A DNA stretch of 64,000 nt from Sulfurospirillum sp. (GTDB lineage: Bacteria > Campylobacterota > Campylobacteria > Campylobacterales > Sulfurospirillaceae), in NCBI GenBank assembly GCA_016744795.1, contig JADGDR010000003.1:1-64000 (forward strand), read 5' to 3'. The notes beneath the pieces were generated by a model. The model was not told where the DNA came from, did no database searches, and saw only the letters and a program-made list of their open reading frames with translations. Shown piece after piece: positions 46,409 to 54,369 of the stretch. Made by a program: the position numbers and the translations under genes. The first letter of the stretch is position 1; the number at the start of each line of letters is the position of its first letter.

Positions 46409-47752
46409 CTATTTACCAATTTTTTTAAGTGCTTCAAACTTACGAATTAGCATATCTATTTGAATGATAAATGTACTTGTTTCTCCATAATTATCTATCA
46501 GCTCTTGTCTTAAACTTTTTGCTTTTTGTGTATCATATTCTCTATCTTCTACGGCTCTTTGATACTCTTTTCTCTTTTTAACAATCTCTAATGGTGGAAG
46601 TGGCGAAACTCCCATAATCTCAGCTAATAAGACTGAACTATCTTCTCCAAGACTAGAAGAAGATGGAGTTATTGCCTTATTGTCATGTAAAATTCTTATT
46701 TGTTCTTTTCTTACCGTTGTCAAAACTTGTGGACTATGAGTAGTTACAATAAACTGCATTTTAGGAAAAGCTTTAATCATATCTGTTAAAACAGTTTGTT
46801 GCCATTTAGGATGTAAATGCATGTCAATCTCGTCCACTAAAATAATTCCTGATGTTTCTTTAGGAGCATTTTTCAAATGAGGGTTAAGTTTGATAGCTCT
46901 ATAGGCTATATCTGCTACTAAACCAATCATGCTTCTGATACCATCACTTAATTTTGTTACTAATAGTTCACCATTTGCTGAATGATTCATAATAATTGAT
47001 TTTGCTTTTTGTCTGTAAATTATATCTTTCCAGCCACTATTTTCTTGTATAACTTCATTTACAGCTTCTTGTAATGCTTCTCGTATATCTGTAAATTCGT
47101 TATCAGGTAAATTAATAGCTTCCTTTTCTATTGCTTCTATTTTCATTTCAAGTTCTGATTTACATATGTACTCATACCAAGATTTAAAGGATTTATAGCT
47201 AGAGTATGAATCTAAACAGTCAATATATCCACTTAATCTACTAGTTTCATTATTTTTCTTATCGAAAGTTGTTCTCTTTTGAGCCCATAGTCTTCCTGTT
47301 CCATAATATGAAATTAAAGGTAGAATTGTATTTTCTCCATGTGCAACACAGTTTCTTAGTTTTTCACCATATTCTATTAACTGTTTAGTGTCTTTAGAAG
47401 TAAGAGAGGATTTTGGTTTTTTATATTCTCTAATCCATTCTGTTGAATTATTATCTATATAACCACTTGCCTTGACAATAAGTGGATAATTCTCTTCCAT
47501 TTCATTACTTTGTGTATCTCTAGCTTTAAATTTTCGTACATCATCTCTACGTAATGTGACTCCACTAGCAAGTCCTGTTGCATTTATAAATGTTCCAAAA
47601 GCAGCTGCAATAGCATCTAAAATAGCTGTTTTACCTTTACCATTTGTTGCTACTAAAACTGTTAGTTGTTTGTCAAACTTAATTGTAAAATCTTCAAAGG
47701 CTCGATAGTTATCTAAATATAATTCATTTATTTTCAATAGTTTATTACTCAC
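46409..47752 (-). CDS. ptuA: PtuA-like AAA ATPase (Septu)
   Basis: 447 residues, an OLD/SMC-like ATPase: INELYLDNYRAFEDFTIKF, P-loop ATNGKGKTAILDAI near 33-46, LVDEIDMHLHPKWQQ near 300, and switch THSPQVLTTV near 340. No Toprim nuclease domain, which separates it from OLD nucleases and fits PtuA. Starts at GTG behind AGAGGT. It has a 59-base gap to DUF4391, suggesting its own insertion unit or promoter. Confidence 0.85.
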   Translation of the reverse strand: MSNKLLKINELYLDNYRAFEDFTIKFDKQLTVLVATNGKGKTAILDAIAAAFGTFINATGLASGVTLRRDDVRKFKARDTQSNEMEENYPLIVKASGYIDNNSTEWIREYKKPKSSLTSKDTKQLIEYGEKLRNCVAHGENTILPLISYYGTGRLWAQKRTTFDKKNNETSRLSGYIDCLDSYSSYKSFKSWYEYICKSELEMKIEAIEKEAINLPDNEFTDIREALQEAVNEVIQENSGWKDIIYRQKAKSIIMNHSANGELLVTKLSDGIRSMIGLVADIAYRAIKLNPHLKNAPKETSGIILVDEIDMHLHPKWQQTVLTDMIKAFPKMQFIVTTHSPQVLTTVRKEQIRILHDNKAITPSSSSLGEDSSVLLAEIMGVSPLPPLEIVKKRKEYQRAVEDREYDTQKAKSLRQELIDNYGETSTFIIQIDMLIRKFEALKKIGK

Positions 47753-47811
47753 AGTTATACCTCTTATTTTTAAAGCATGATTTAATTATATATTTTACCA
47801 TTTTTACTCTT

Positions 47812-48546
47812 TTATAGTGTTTCTTTTAAATTTTCTAGTCTGTCATTTAGCTTTTTAAGCTCAATATTGAAATTTACTTTATATCGTATGTCTATCTCTT
47901 TTTTAATTTTTGATACTATTTCATTAATATTTACTTTAATTTCTTGTATCTTTTTTAGTAATTCTTTTGTATCTTCATTCTGTTCTAAACTACCACTATA
48001 TTGTGAAGCATTAAACGCTATCAGCTTATTTAAATAACTGTTATAAAACTCTAAAAAGTTAGTAAATGGATGATTTTTAATTTCCAAGCTCTCTAAAAAC
48101 TCTTGATCAATTTTACTACTATTGTCTAAATCAATCCACTCTGTAAAATAACTCTCTTCAATAACTAACTTACTGCTGTCGTTTTTGTTGATTCTTTTAG
48201 GACTTATATTTATACAAATCTTGTTTTTATCAGCAAAAACTACTATAAGAGGATAAGGGATATACTGAATAATGTTTGATAATTTTTTTAGTCTATTGCT
48301 GTTTAGTAGTTCTACTCTTATAAATGCTACTTCGGAGTAATCCTCGTCTTCATCGCTATATGGTGCTATATTTATTTTATCTTTGTTTAATAGATACTCT
48401 AGAGTGATGTTTTTTACATCTTCATTTATAATGTTTTTTTCATTCGCATTTAATGAAAAATTTTCTATGAACTGCTTTTTAAATAACTTACGATTTATCT
48501 TACATGTAAGAGGAATATGAAGTTTATCTAGTAAGGTTTTTTTCAT
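47812..48546 (-). CDS. DUF4391 protein
   Basis: 244 residues. The N-terminal half (LIVVFADKNKICINISPKR, YFTEWIDL) and the C-terminal coiled coil fit DUF4391, a family found beside defence-type SNF2 helicases and methyltransferases. Biochemical role unknown. Overlaps the helicase by four bases, so the two are translated together. Contains the 12-bp version of the iterated palindrome near its start (PLTCKINRK). Confidence 0.75.
   Translation of the reverse strand: MKKTLLDKLHIPLTCKINRKLFKKQFIENFSLNANEKNIINEDVKNITLEYLLNKDKINIAPYSDEDEDYSEVAFIRVELLNSNRLKKLSNIIQYIPYPLIVVFADKNKICINISPKRINKNDSSKLVIEESYFTEWIDLDNSSKIDQEFLESLEIKNHPFTNFLEFYNSYLNKLIAFNASQYSGSLEQNEDTKELLKKIQEIKVNINEIVSKIKKEIDIRYKVNFNIELKKLNDRLENLKETL
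48498..48511. repeat. Shortened palindrome copy in the DUF4391 gene
   Basis: TCTTACATGTAAGA, perfect over 14 bp but with one T/A pair fewer in each arm than the consensus. Confidence 0.7.
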
Positions 48547-51500
48547 TTAATAACCAAATAAGATATAAGCTCAAAATCTTCTATACCACTAAAAGAATCA
48601 CTTGAAATAGTTGTGCCACCACGAGAAAAAAGTGAATCCATTCCACCTTCCTCTTTTTTACCTATTATGCTTTCTATTGCTGTCTTTAACTGAGTTGTAT
48701 ATTTTGACATATTTACATAATTATTTGTTTCATCTTCAAAAAGTTTTACTGCATCGCTTATAGCTTCATCTTTTCCCATACATAGATTTTTATAGATGTC
48801 TAGTATAGTTTTAGCACTTGTAAAACTTAGCTTAATTTCATTGTTCTCATCAACATAAACAAGGTAATAAGGCTCTAGTGAATAGTTGTCTGTATGTACT
48901 TCATTTTTTGTGAGTTTTAAACAAAATATAGTTCCCTTTCCAATAGTGTTATTAAGATTGTCTTGATTTAAAATTACACTATGAATACCTAAAGGACTTC
49001 GTTTTAGTTTCTCTTCTCCAGTTTTTAAATAACCCATCAAATCCATTTTAAAGTCATTAAGTGTTAAGTCTGTTATAGATATACCACCGCTTACATCTTC
49101 TAAGTCTATAACTGTCTCTTGTAGTTCTTTAAGTTGTTTTGCTCTGTAAGATAAATCATTCATATCATTAGAGTTGTTTGTATCTATGATGTTTTCTTCA
49201 CCTGTAGCTGATACATCAAGCAGAACCATTCTACCACTCACACGACTCTCTAGGTTTATGTACTCATCTAGTTCCATATTTGCCCAGAAGTTTACAAGCT
49301 GGATAGTGTCATTTTTAGAACCCAGCCTGTCAATACGACCAAATCTTTGAATGATTCTAACTGGATTCCAATGAATATCATAGTTTATTAGATAGTCACA
49401 ATCTTGTAAATTTTGCCCTTCACTGATACAATCAGTTGCAATAAGTATATCTATCTCTTTTAGAGCTTCAGGATCTGTTGTATCTCTACTTTTTGAAATA
49501 GGAGAAAAGTTAGTTAGAAGAGAGTTTAAATCTTTTTGTTTTGTCTTTAATGTAGTTTTATTTGTTCCACTTCCTGTGATTAAGCAGCTTTCAACTCCAA
49601 ATTCTTTTTTTGCCCATTGATTTATATTTGTATATAGATACTCTGCTGTATCTGAAAATGCAGTAAATATAATTACTTTTTTATTATCTCCATTAAAAGG
49701 ATTTTGTATTTTCTGACTGATTTTTTCTTTTAGTATTTTTAGCTTATTGTCTCTATTACTATCAACTTCTATAGCATCAGCTAAAAGAATTTCAAGTTTA
49801 TCCAAATCACTCTGTAAGTCTTGCTTCCATCTAATTTTATCAACGTCTGAAATTAAGACCTTTACCTTGTTTCCTATGAGTTGTGAAGCATACTCATCAC
49901 TATCTATATCCACATCAATTATGCTAGCTTCTTCATAGGTACTATCACTATGGTTATCTATGAGATCTATGATATTTTGATTTGTGGATATAAGTTTTTT
50001 TACTGTTAGAGAAAAAGAGTTTATAGAACTTTCCATTCGTTTTAGTAGATTCACTCGCATGAGGTGGATTAAACTGTTTTCTCTATCAACTTGTTTAAAT
50101 ACTCTACCATTACCTAAGTCAATATCATATTTTTCTGAGTATTCTTCTTGCTTATGTGGATATACATATTTTAATGGAGAATAAGCAGATAAAGTCATTC
50201 TTCGTATTGTTTTATTTACTTCTGATAACGGAGGAAAGGAATTTTGTGTATCAATGTCAGGCTTTAGAGTTATTGGTTTGTTTCTTTGTGGAAATTTACC
50301 AATATCAGTAGTGTCATAATACTTTTGGATATGTTTTCTACTTCTTGCAATAGTAACTAAATCAAGTAATTTGAAATAATCAAAATTCAGACTATCCAAG
50401 AGTTTTGCTGTTGTTCTCTCATTTTCACTAAGTTTCATCCAGATGTTGAACTTGTTTTGTGATTTTCTCAGTGTTTGCTCTATTGATTTAATACCTAAAT
50501 CGCTAAAAGCATTATCTTTAGCTTCTGTAATAAATGCTACTTGATTTTTTAAATCATTAAGTTTACTATTTACAGGCGTTGCTGATAGCATTAAAACTTT
50601 TGTCTTAACACCTTTTTTCAACACATCTTCAAGTAGTCTAGCGTATCGTGATTTGGTTTTTGTCTTCTTGTTGGTTGTTCCACTATTTCTGAAGTTATGA
50701 GACTCATCAATGACTATAAGGTCATAGTTTTCCCAATTTAGTGTTGCTAGATTTATCTCTCCACTCATACCTTTTGTTCTTGTAAGGTCTGTATGGTTTA
50801 ACACATCATAATTAAACCTATCATTTGCCAAGATATTTCGTTTATCATTAACAGTATAGATAGACCAGTTTTCTCTTAATTTTTTAGGTGCTAAAACTAA
50901 AACTCTATCATTTCTAAGTTCATAATATTTAATTACAGCTAATGCTTCAAATGTTTTACCAAGTCCTACACTATCAGCGATTATACATCCATTATACTTT
51001 TCAAGCTTATCAATGGCTCCAATAACACCATCTCTTTGAAAATTATAGAGTTTATTCCAAACTAGTGTATCTTTAAAACCTGTTTTGGTACGTATGATTT
51101 TTTCTTCATCGAGTTCACCTATAAACTCTTTAAAAATATTGTAAAGAGTTAGGAAATATAAAAATTGCGGTGGTTTGTCTGAATATATCTCTTCAAGACT
51201 TGACAACAGTTTTTCTTTAATATTTTGAACCATACCCTTGTTGTCCCAAATCTCATCAAATGTAGATAAAAAACCTCTTGTAGTTTCACTGTCTTTAACA
51301 AGTGTGTTCATATGATAAGAACCAGAATTTGTATAACCTAATCCAACAGAAGAGAAGTTTGAACTTCCCTGAATAGCGATGTTTTCATTAGCATTAGTAT
51401 TATCAATGTGATAAAGATTAAAAGGAATTATACCTTGAGTTTTAACTTCTTTAAGTTTTACTTTATCTCTTATCCAAGAAGCACACTCACGAGCAATGGG

Positions 51501-51761
51501 AACTTGTTGAAGAGAATTTTTAAATTTAATCTCTTCACTCTCTCCAAAAAGAGGATTATTAACATAGTTATTTTGATAGATAGGTGTAGTAAAAAGTAAT
51601 CTAAGCTCTTTTATTTTACGAAGTTCTTTTTTTAGTTCTTCAAAGGCATAGATAGTAAAATAAGTTGAAATAATAGAAATTTTACTGTTGTTTTTAATAT
51701 TTTGTTTTAAAATATCTCCAACTTTTCCATTTTTTTTATTGTCTATTAGCATTCTAGTCAT
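48543..51761 (-). CDS. SNF2-type helicase with N-terminal PLD-like domain
   Basis: 1072 residues. N-terminal ~190 residues resemble a phospholipase-D fold (IAIQGSSNFSSVGLG), but no HxK precedes the GSSN, so the catalytic site looks degenerate. Then the SF2/SNF2 motor: ADSVGLGKT near 264, VIDESHNFRN near 350, MLSATPVNS, ATDCISEGQNLQDCDYLINY and QRFGRIDRLGS near 807. DNA translocase of a defence system. Two ATGs (51761, 51752) are possible starts. It begins the downstream half of the island after a 112-base gap. Confidence 0.9.
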   Translation of the reverse strand: MTRMLIDNKKNGKVGDILKQNIKNNSKISIISTYFTIYAFEELKKELRKIKELRLLFTTPIYQNNYVNNPLFGESEEIKFKNSLQQVPIARECASWIRDKVKLKEVKTQGIIPFNLYHIDNTNANENIAIQGSSNFSSVGLGYTNSGSYHMNTLVKDSETTRGFLSTFDEIWDNKGMVQNIKEKLLSSLEEIYSDKPPQFLYFLTLYNIFKEFIGELDEEKIIRTKTGFKDTLVWNKLYNFQRDGVIGAIDKLEKYNGCIIADSVGLGKTFEALAVIKYYELRNDRVLVLAPKKLRENWSIYTVNDKRNILANDRFNYDVLNHTDLTRTKGMSGEINLATLNWENYDLIVIDESHNFRNSGTTNKKTKTKSRYARLLEDVLKKGVKTKVLMLSATPVNSKLNDLKNQVAFITEAKDNAFSDLGIKSIEQTLRKSQNKFNIWMKLSENERTTAKLLDSLNFDYFKLLDLVTIARSRKHIQKYYDTTDIGKFPQRNKPITLKPDIDTQNSFPPLSEVNKTIRRMTLSAYSPLKYVYPHKQEEYSEKYDIDLGNGRVFKQVDRENSLIHLMRVNLLKRMESSINSFSLTVKKLISTNQNIIDLIDNHSDSTYEEASIIDVDIDSDEYASQLIGNKVKVLISDVDKIRWKQDLQSDLDKLEILLADAIEVDSNRDNKLKILKEKISQKIQNPFNGDNKKVIIFTAFSDTAEYLYTNINQWAKKEFGVESCLITGSGTNKTTLKTKQKDLNSLLTNFSPISKSRDTTDPEALKEIDILIATDCISEGQNLQDCDYLINYDIHWNPVRIIQRFGRIDRLGSKNDTIQLVNFWANMELDEYINLESRVSGRMVLLDVSATGEENIIDTNNSNDMNDLSYRAKQLKELQETVIDLEDVSGGISITDLTLNDFKMDLMGYLKTGEEKLKRSPLGIHSVILNQDNLNNTIGKGTIFCLKLTKNEVHTDNYSLEPYYLVYVDENNEIKLSFTSAKTILDIYKNLCMGKDEAISDAVKLFEDETNNYVNMSKYTTQLKTAIESIIGKKEEGGMDSLFSRGGTTISSDSFSGIEDFELISYLVIK

Positions 51762-51873
51762 TATCCTTTAGATATTTATAGAGGTGTCTAATTTTACTAA
51801 AGAATCAATTAAAATAATATTACTACTAGTATTGTATAATTTTAATGTTACTAAGCTAGCCTCTTTTTGATTT
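51762..51873 (-). promoter_or_regulatory. Gap between the Wadjet-like and helicase units
   Basis: The widest gap in the core of the island. A+T-rich with a small dyad around AATATTACTACTAGTATT. It probably holds the promoter of the helicase/DUF4391 unit. No gene seen. Confidence 0.4.
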
Positions 51874-52401
51874 TTACTCTTCTTTATTAAAATCTCTTAT
51901 ATCAACCTCTGCTATCACTTTAGCCTCTTCCAAAAAGACATTTATTGCACTTGTAAAACGAAATGTTTTATTATCGTCTTCCATCTTTAAAATATTACGC
52001 TTATGGCATGTTTTTAACGTATCTTCAATACTGATATTTCTACAGCTATCTTTGTAACTGGAGTTTTTTACCAGTTCAGTAAACTCACTGATAGTATGTC
52101 TTTTTTCAAATTCTTCATAAATGTTTTTTCCCAGTCTACTAAACTCGTAAGTTACGACAGCAAGTAGTAACATAAGAGAACGAGAAAACTTTTCGCTTGT
52201 AACATCAGAAGTTACATAAATTACTTCAGGTGTATTTATTAGTTTGTATCCAAATGATTCTTCAAAAAAACCACGATAGTATTCTAAGTACTGTTTTACT
52301 ATGTCAAATAACTTTTCATCAGATGTAATCATTCGTCCATTAAGAAAATGTTTTACTATTTCAAAATGTTTATCAGGGCAAATAAACGAATCTAAACTCA
52401 T
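51874..52401 (-). CDS. jetB: JetB/MksE-like subunit of a Wadjet-like system
   Basis: 175 residues. Two winged-helix-like units by pattern (RHTISEFTELVKNSSYKDSC and ISIEDTLKTCHKRNILKMED), the size of MksE/JetB. In Wadjet, JetB binds the kleisin JetA and completes the SMC complex. The call rests mainly on size and position: it starts inside the jetA stop (4-base overlap) and ends the four-gene set. Confidence 0.7.
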   Translation of the reverse strand: MSLDSFICPDKHFEIVKHFLNGRMITSDEKLFDIVKQYLEYYRGFFEESFGYKLINTPEVIYVTSDVTSEKFSRSLMLLLAVVTYEFSRLGKNIYEEFEKRHTISEFTELVKNSSYKDSCRNISIEDTLKTCHKRNILKMEDDNKTFRFTSAINVFLEEAKVIAEVDIRDFNKEE

Positions 52402-53570
52402 ATTTTTTTCCTTTTTACTTGTGCGATTGGTGCAGTAATTATTTTATCTTCTAAAACAATTGTTGTTTTGTTTGAAGTATATGATACATCTATCTCTTTG
52501 TTAAAAATCAGCTTTGATAAGGCTAAGAACTTTTTACTATCAATAATTTCATGCTCTTTATTTAGGGTTTGCTCAATCCAGCCATAAAAGTCATCAAGAG
52601 GTAAAGATGAATGAAGCTGTTGGGTATACTTTTTAGTATCATAAAGCCATTTATCTTCAACTTCAGTAGCATTTTCTATTATAACATCCTCTTGTGTTTC
52701 ATCAACACTATCCCAGATATCTCTAGCATCCCACTTTGAGTTAATAGAATAAACGGTTGGGATATTTTTCTGCATCATTTCAGGAACTTCAAAAGCATTG
52801 GCATCACCTAAGAAATTGATAAATCCTGTCAAGACACCACTTTCACTTTTTATTCGCTCTAATAAAGGTATAACTTCATTAATCAACAACCTATTATGAT
52901 TTTGAATTTCTCTTTTAACTCTGGAGAATGTATTTGAAAGCATTTCGTATTGATTTCGTATATGAATGTCATCATGCTCGAATCGCTTTGTATTTGAATG
53001 TTGTTGTACATTATCGATTAAATGTACGATAGAATCACTATGGTTTTGCATAATGATATTTAGCGGTTCTAAGTATTTAGTAGAAAGTTCTGAAGCCTTT
53101 TGAACTTTTTGAGAATATTCAAGTTTATCATTGTTGGCTTTTATATATTTAGTTTCCTCAATTAGCTTTTTCACATTACGCTTGAGTTGAAAGTCAAACT
53201 TATTGATTTCATTTAGCAAACCTTGTATTACACTAAGAGTCTCATTTTTACTTGAAATACTCTTGAGCTTCAAACTTAGCTTGGAAAGTGATGTATGATA
53301 CTTTTCAATCTGTTCAGGCATATCAAGGGAATAATCATCCAATAATCCCTCCATAAGATTATAGTACAGCTCTCTTAATACAAATGTTTCATCAATCTTT
53401 TCTTCGATAATAGCGTATTCAATTACTGTATTAAACTTATATTCTGTATCAAAAATAGTATTTATATGTTCGTATTGTAATGTACCTTTCTCTTTTTGCA
53501 GATTATATAAAGCTTTAACTTCATCAAAATTATCAGTAACAAAACGTAGTATCTTCTTTGGATCAATCAT
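52398..53570 (-). CDS. jetA: JetA/MksF-like kleisin subunit
   Basis: 390 residues. N-terminal winged-helix-like part (VIEYAIIEEKIDETFVLREL), a long helical middle (LKSISSKNETLSVIQGLLNE), then a C-terminal segment with KLIFNKEIDVSYTSNKTTI. This is the layout of MukF/MksF-type kleisins that bridge the SMC heads. Overlaps jetD by eight bases and jetB by four. Confidence 0.7.
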   Translation of the reverse strand: MIDPKKILRFVTDNFDEVKALYNLQKEKGTLQYEHINTIFDTEYKFNTVIEYAIIEEKIDETFVLRELYYNLMEGLLDDYSLDMPEQIEKYHTSLSKLSLKLKSISSKNETLSVIQGLLNEINKFDFQLKRNVKKLIEETKYIKANNDKLEYSQKVQKASELSTKYLEPLNIIMQNHSDSIVHLIDNVQQHSNTKRFEHDDIHIRNQYEMLSNTFSRVKREIQNHNRLLINEVIPLLERIKSESGVLTGFINFLGDANAFEVPEMMQKNIPTVYSINSKWDARDIWDSVDETQEDVIIENATEVEDKWLYDTKKYTQQLHSSLPLDDFYGWIEQTLNKEHEIIDSKKFLALSKLIFNKEIDVSYTSNKTTIVLEDKIITAPIAQVKRKKI

Positions 53571-54369
53571 AGATGTTATCCATTAAAATCTGCTGCTCTA
53601 AAAAATGTCCAGAAGTTAAAATCTTCTCACGTATGCGGATAACATTCGCTTCAGTAGTATTTTTGACATTTTTATACATCGTATCTTTTGCTTTACGTTT
53701 GGTGGCATATTTTTTAAATAGTTCGTCTAAATTATCAGGTATATATATTGTGGCATTTTTAAAAGCTGATTTTGCACGTAAGTATTCTTGTAATCCAACA
53801 AAATCATAATCCCCAAAATGTAGATATTCATCACATGCAATTTTTTTTAATATTGTATTTTTTGGGAAACGACCATAAAAATGAATATATACATACTCAT
53901 TACCTAGCAACTTTTCTGCTTGCAAAAATGAAGTAAAATTTTCTACAAAACATAACTTCTTTACATGTAAACTGTTTAGTATACCGCTAAATAATCCAAA
54001 TTTTTCAGTATAAAAAGAGAGATCTACTTCTTCATTATTAAGTAGAATAGAACAGCTTCCTCGAAGGAAAACTGCTCTTTCTTTTTCTACTGTAGTAGCT
54101 TTTGTATTACGATATTTACGTTGATTGTCTATTTCATTTTTTACTTCAATGTCACCAGCTGGAAACGTTCTAGCAATAAAATCTGCATAATGCTCTGGCT
54201 TATTGATAGTATAATTACGTCCTCTACCACTTTTTTCATCTCCTAGCACTTTTGAACGAACCAATGATTGAAATTCTTGAGAATTCTTAATTGATTTTGG
54301 AACGCTTTTACTATGTACAAAGCTATTTATTTTAAGTTTATTATAAAACTCATATTCTGTCTTTTGCAT
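53563..54369 (-). CDS. jetD: JetD-like Toprim nuclease, short form
   Basis: 268 residues, shorter than typical JetD (around 350-400), apparently with a reduced N-terminal arm. The Toprim core is visible: CFVENFTSF (Glu) near 145 and HFGDYDFVGLQEYL (Asp-x-Asp) near 183. In Wadjet, JetD cuts plasmid DNA once the SMC motor has fully extruded a small circle. It overlaps jetC by 20 bases. A palindrome copy at 53959-53972 encodes SLHVKK. Confidence 0.78.
   Translation of the reverse strand: MQKTEYEFYNKLKINSFVHSKSVPKSIKNSQEFQSLVRSKVLGDEKSGRGRNYTINKPEHYADFIARTFPAGDIEVKNEIDNQRKYRNTKATTVEKERAVFLRGSCSILLNNEEVDLSFYTEKFGLFSGILNSLHVKKLCFVENFTSFLQAEKLLGNEYVYIHFYGRFPKNTILKKIACDEYLHFGDYDFVGLQEYLRAKSAFKNATIYIPDNLDELFKKYATKRKAKDTMYKNVKNTTEANVIRIREKILTSGHFLEQQILMDNIYD
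53959..53972. repeat. Palindrome copy inside jetD
   Basis: CTTTACATGTAAAC, one base from consensus, in coding sequence. Confidence 0.8.

Noticed and set aside
46409-47752. OLD-family nuclease (Gabija-like)
   Set aside because: The ATPase has no C-terminal Toprim domain and its partner is an HNH protein rather than a UvrD-like helicase, so Septu fits better.
38281-51761. DISARM or BREX system
   Set aside because: There is an SNF2 helicase, a PLD-like domain and a methyltransferase, but no DUF1998 protein, PglZ, BrxC or BrxL. The methyltransferase and nuclease are plainly type III Mod and Res.
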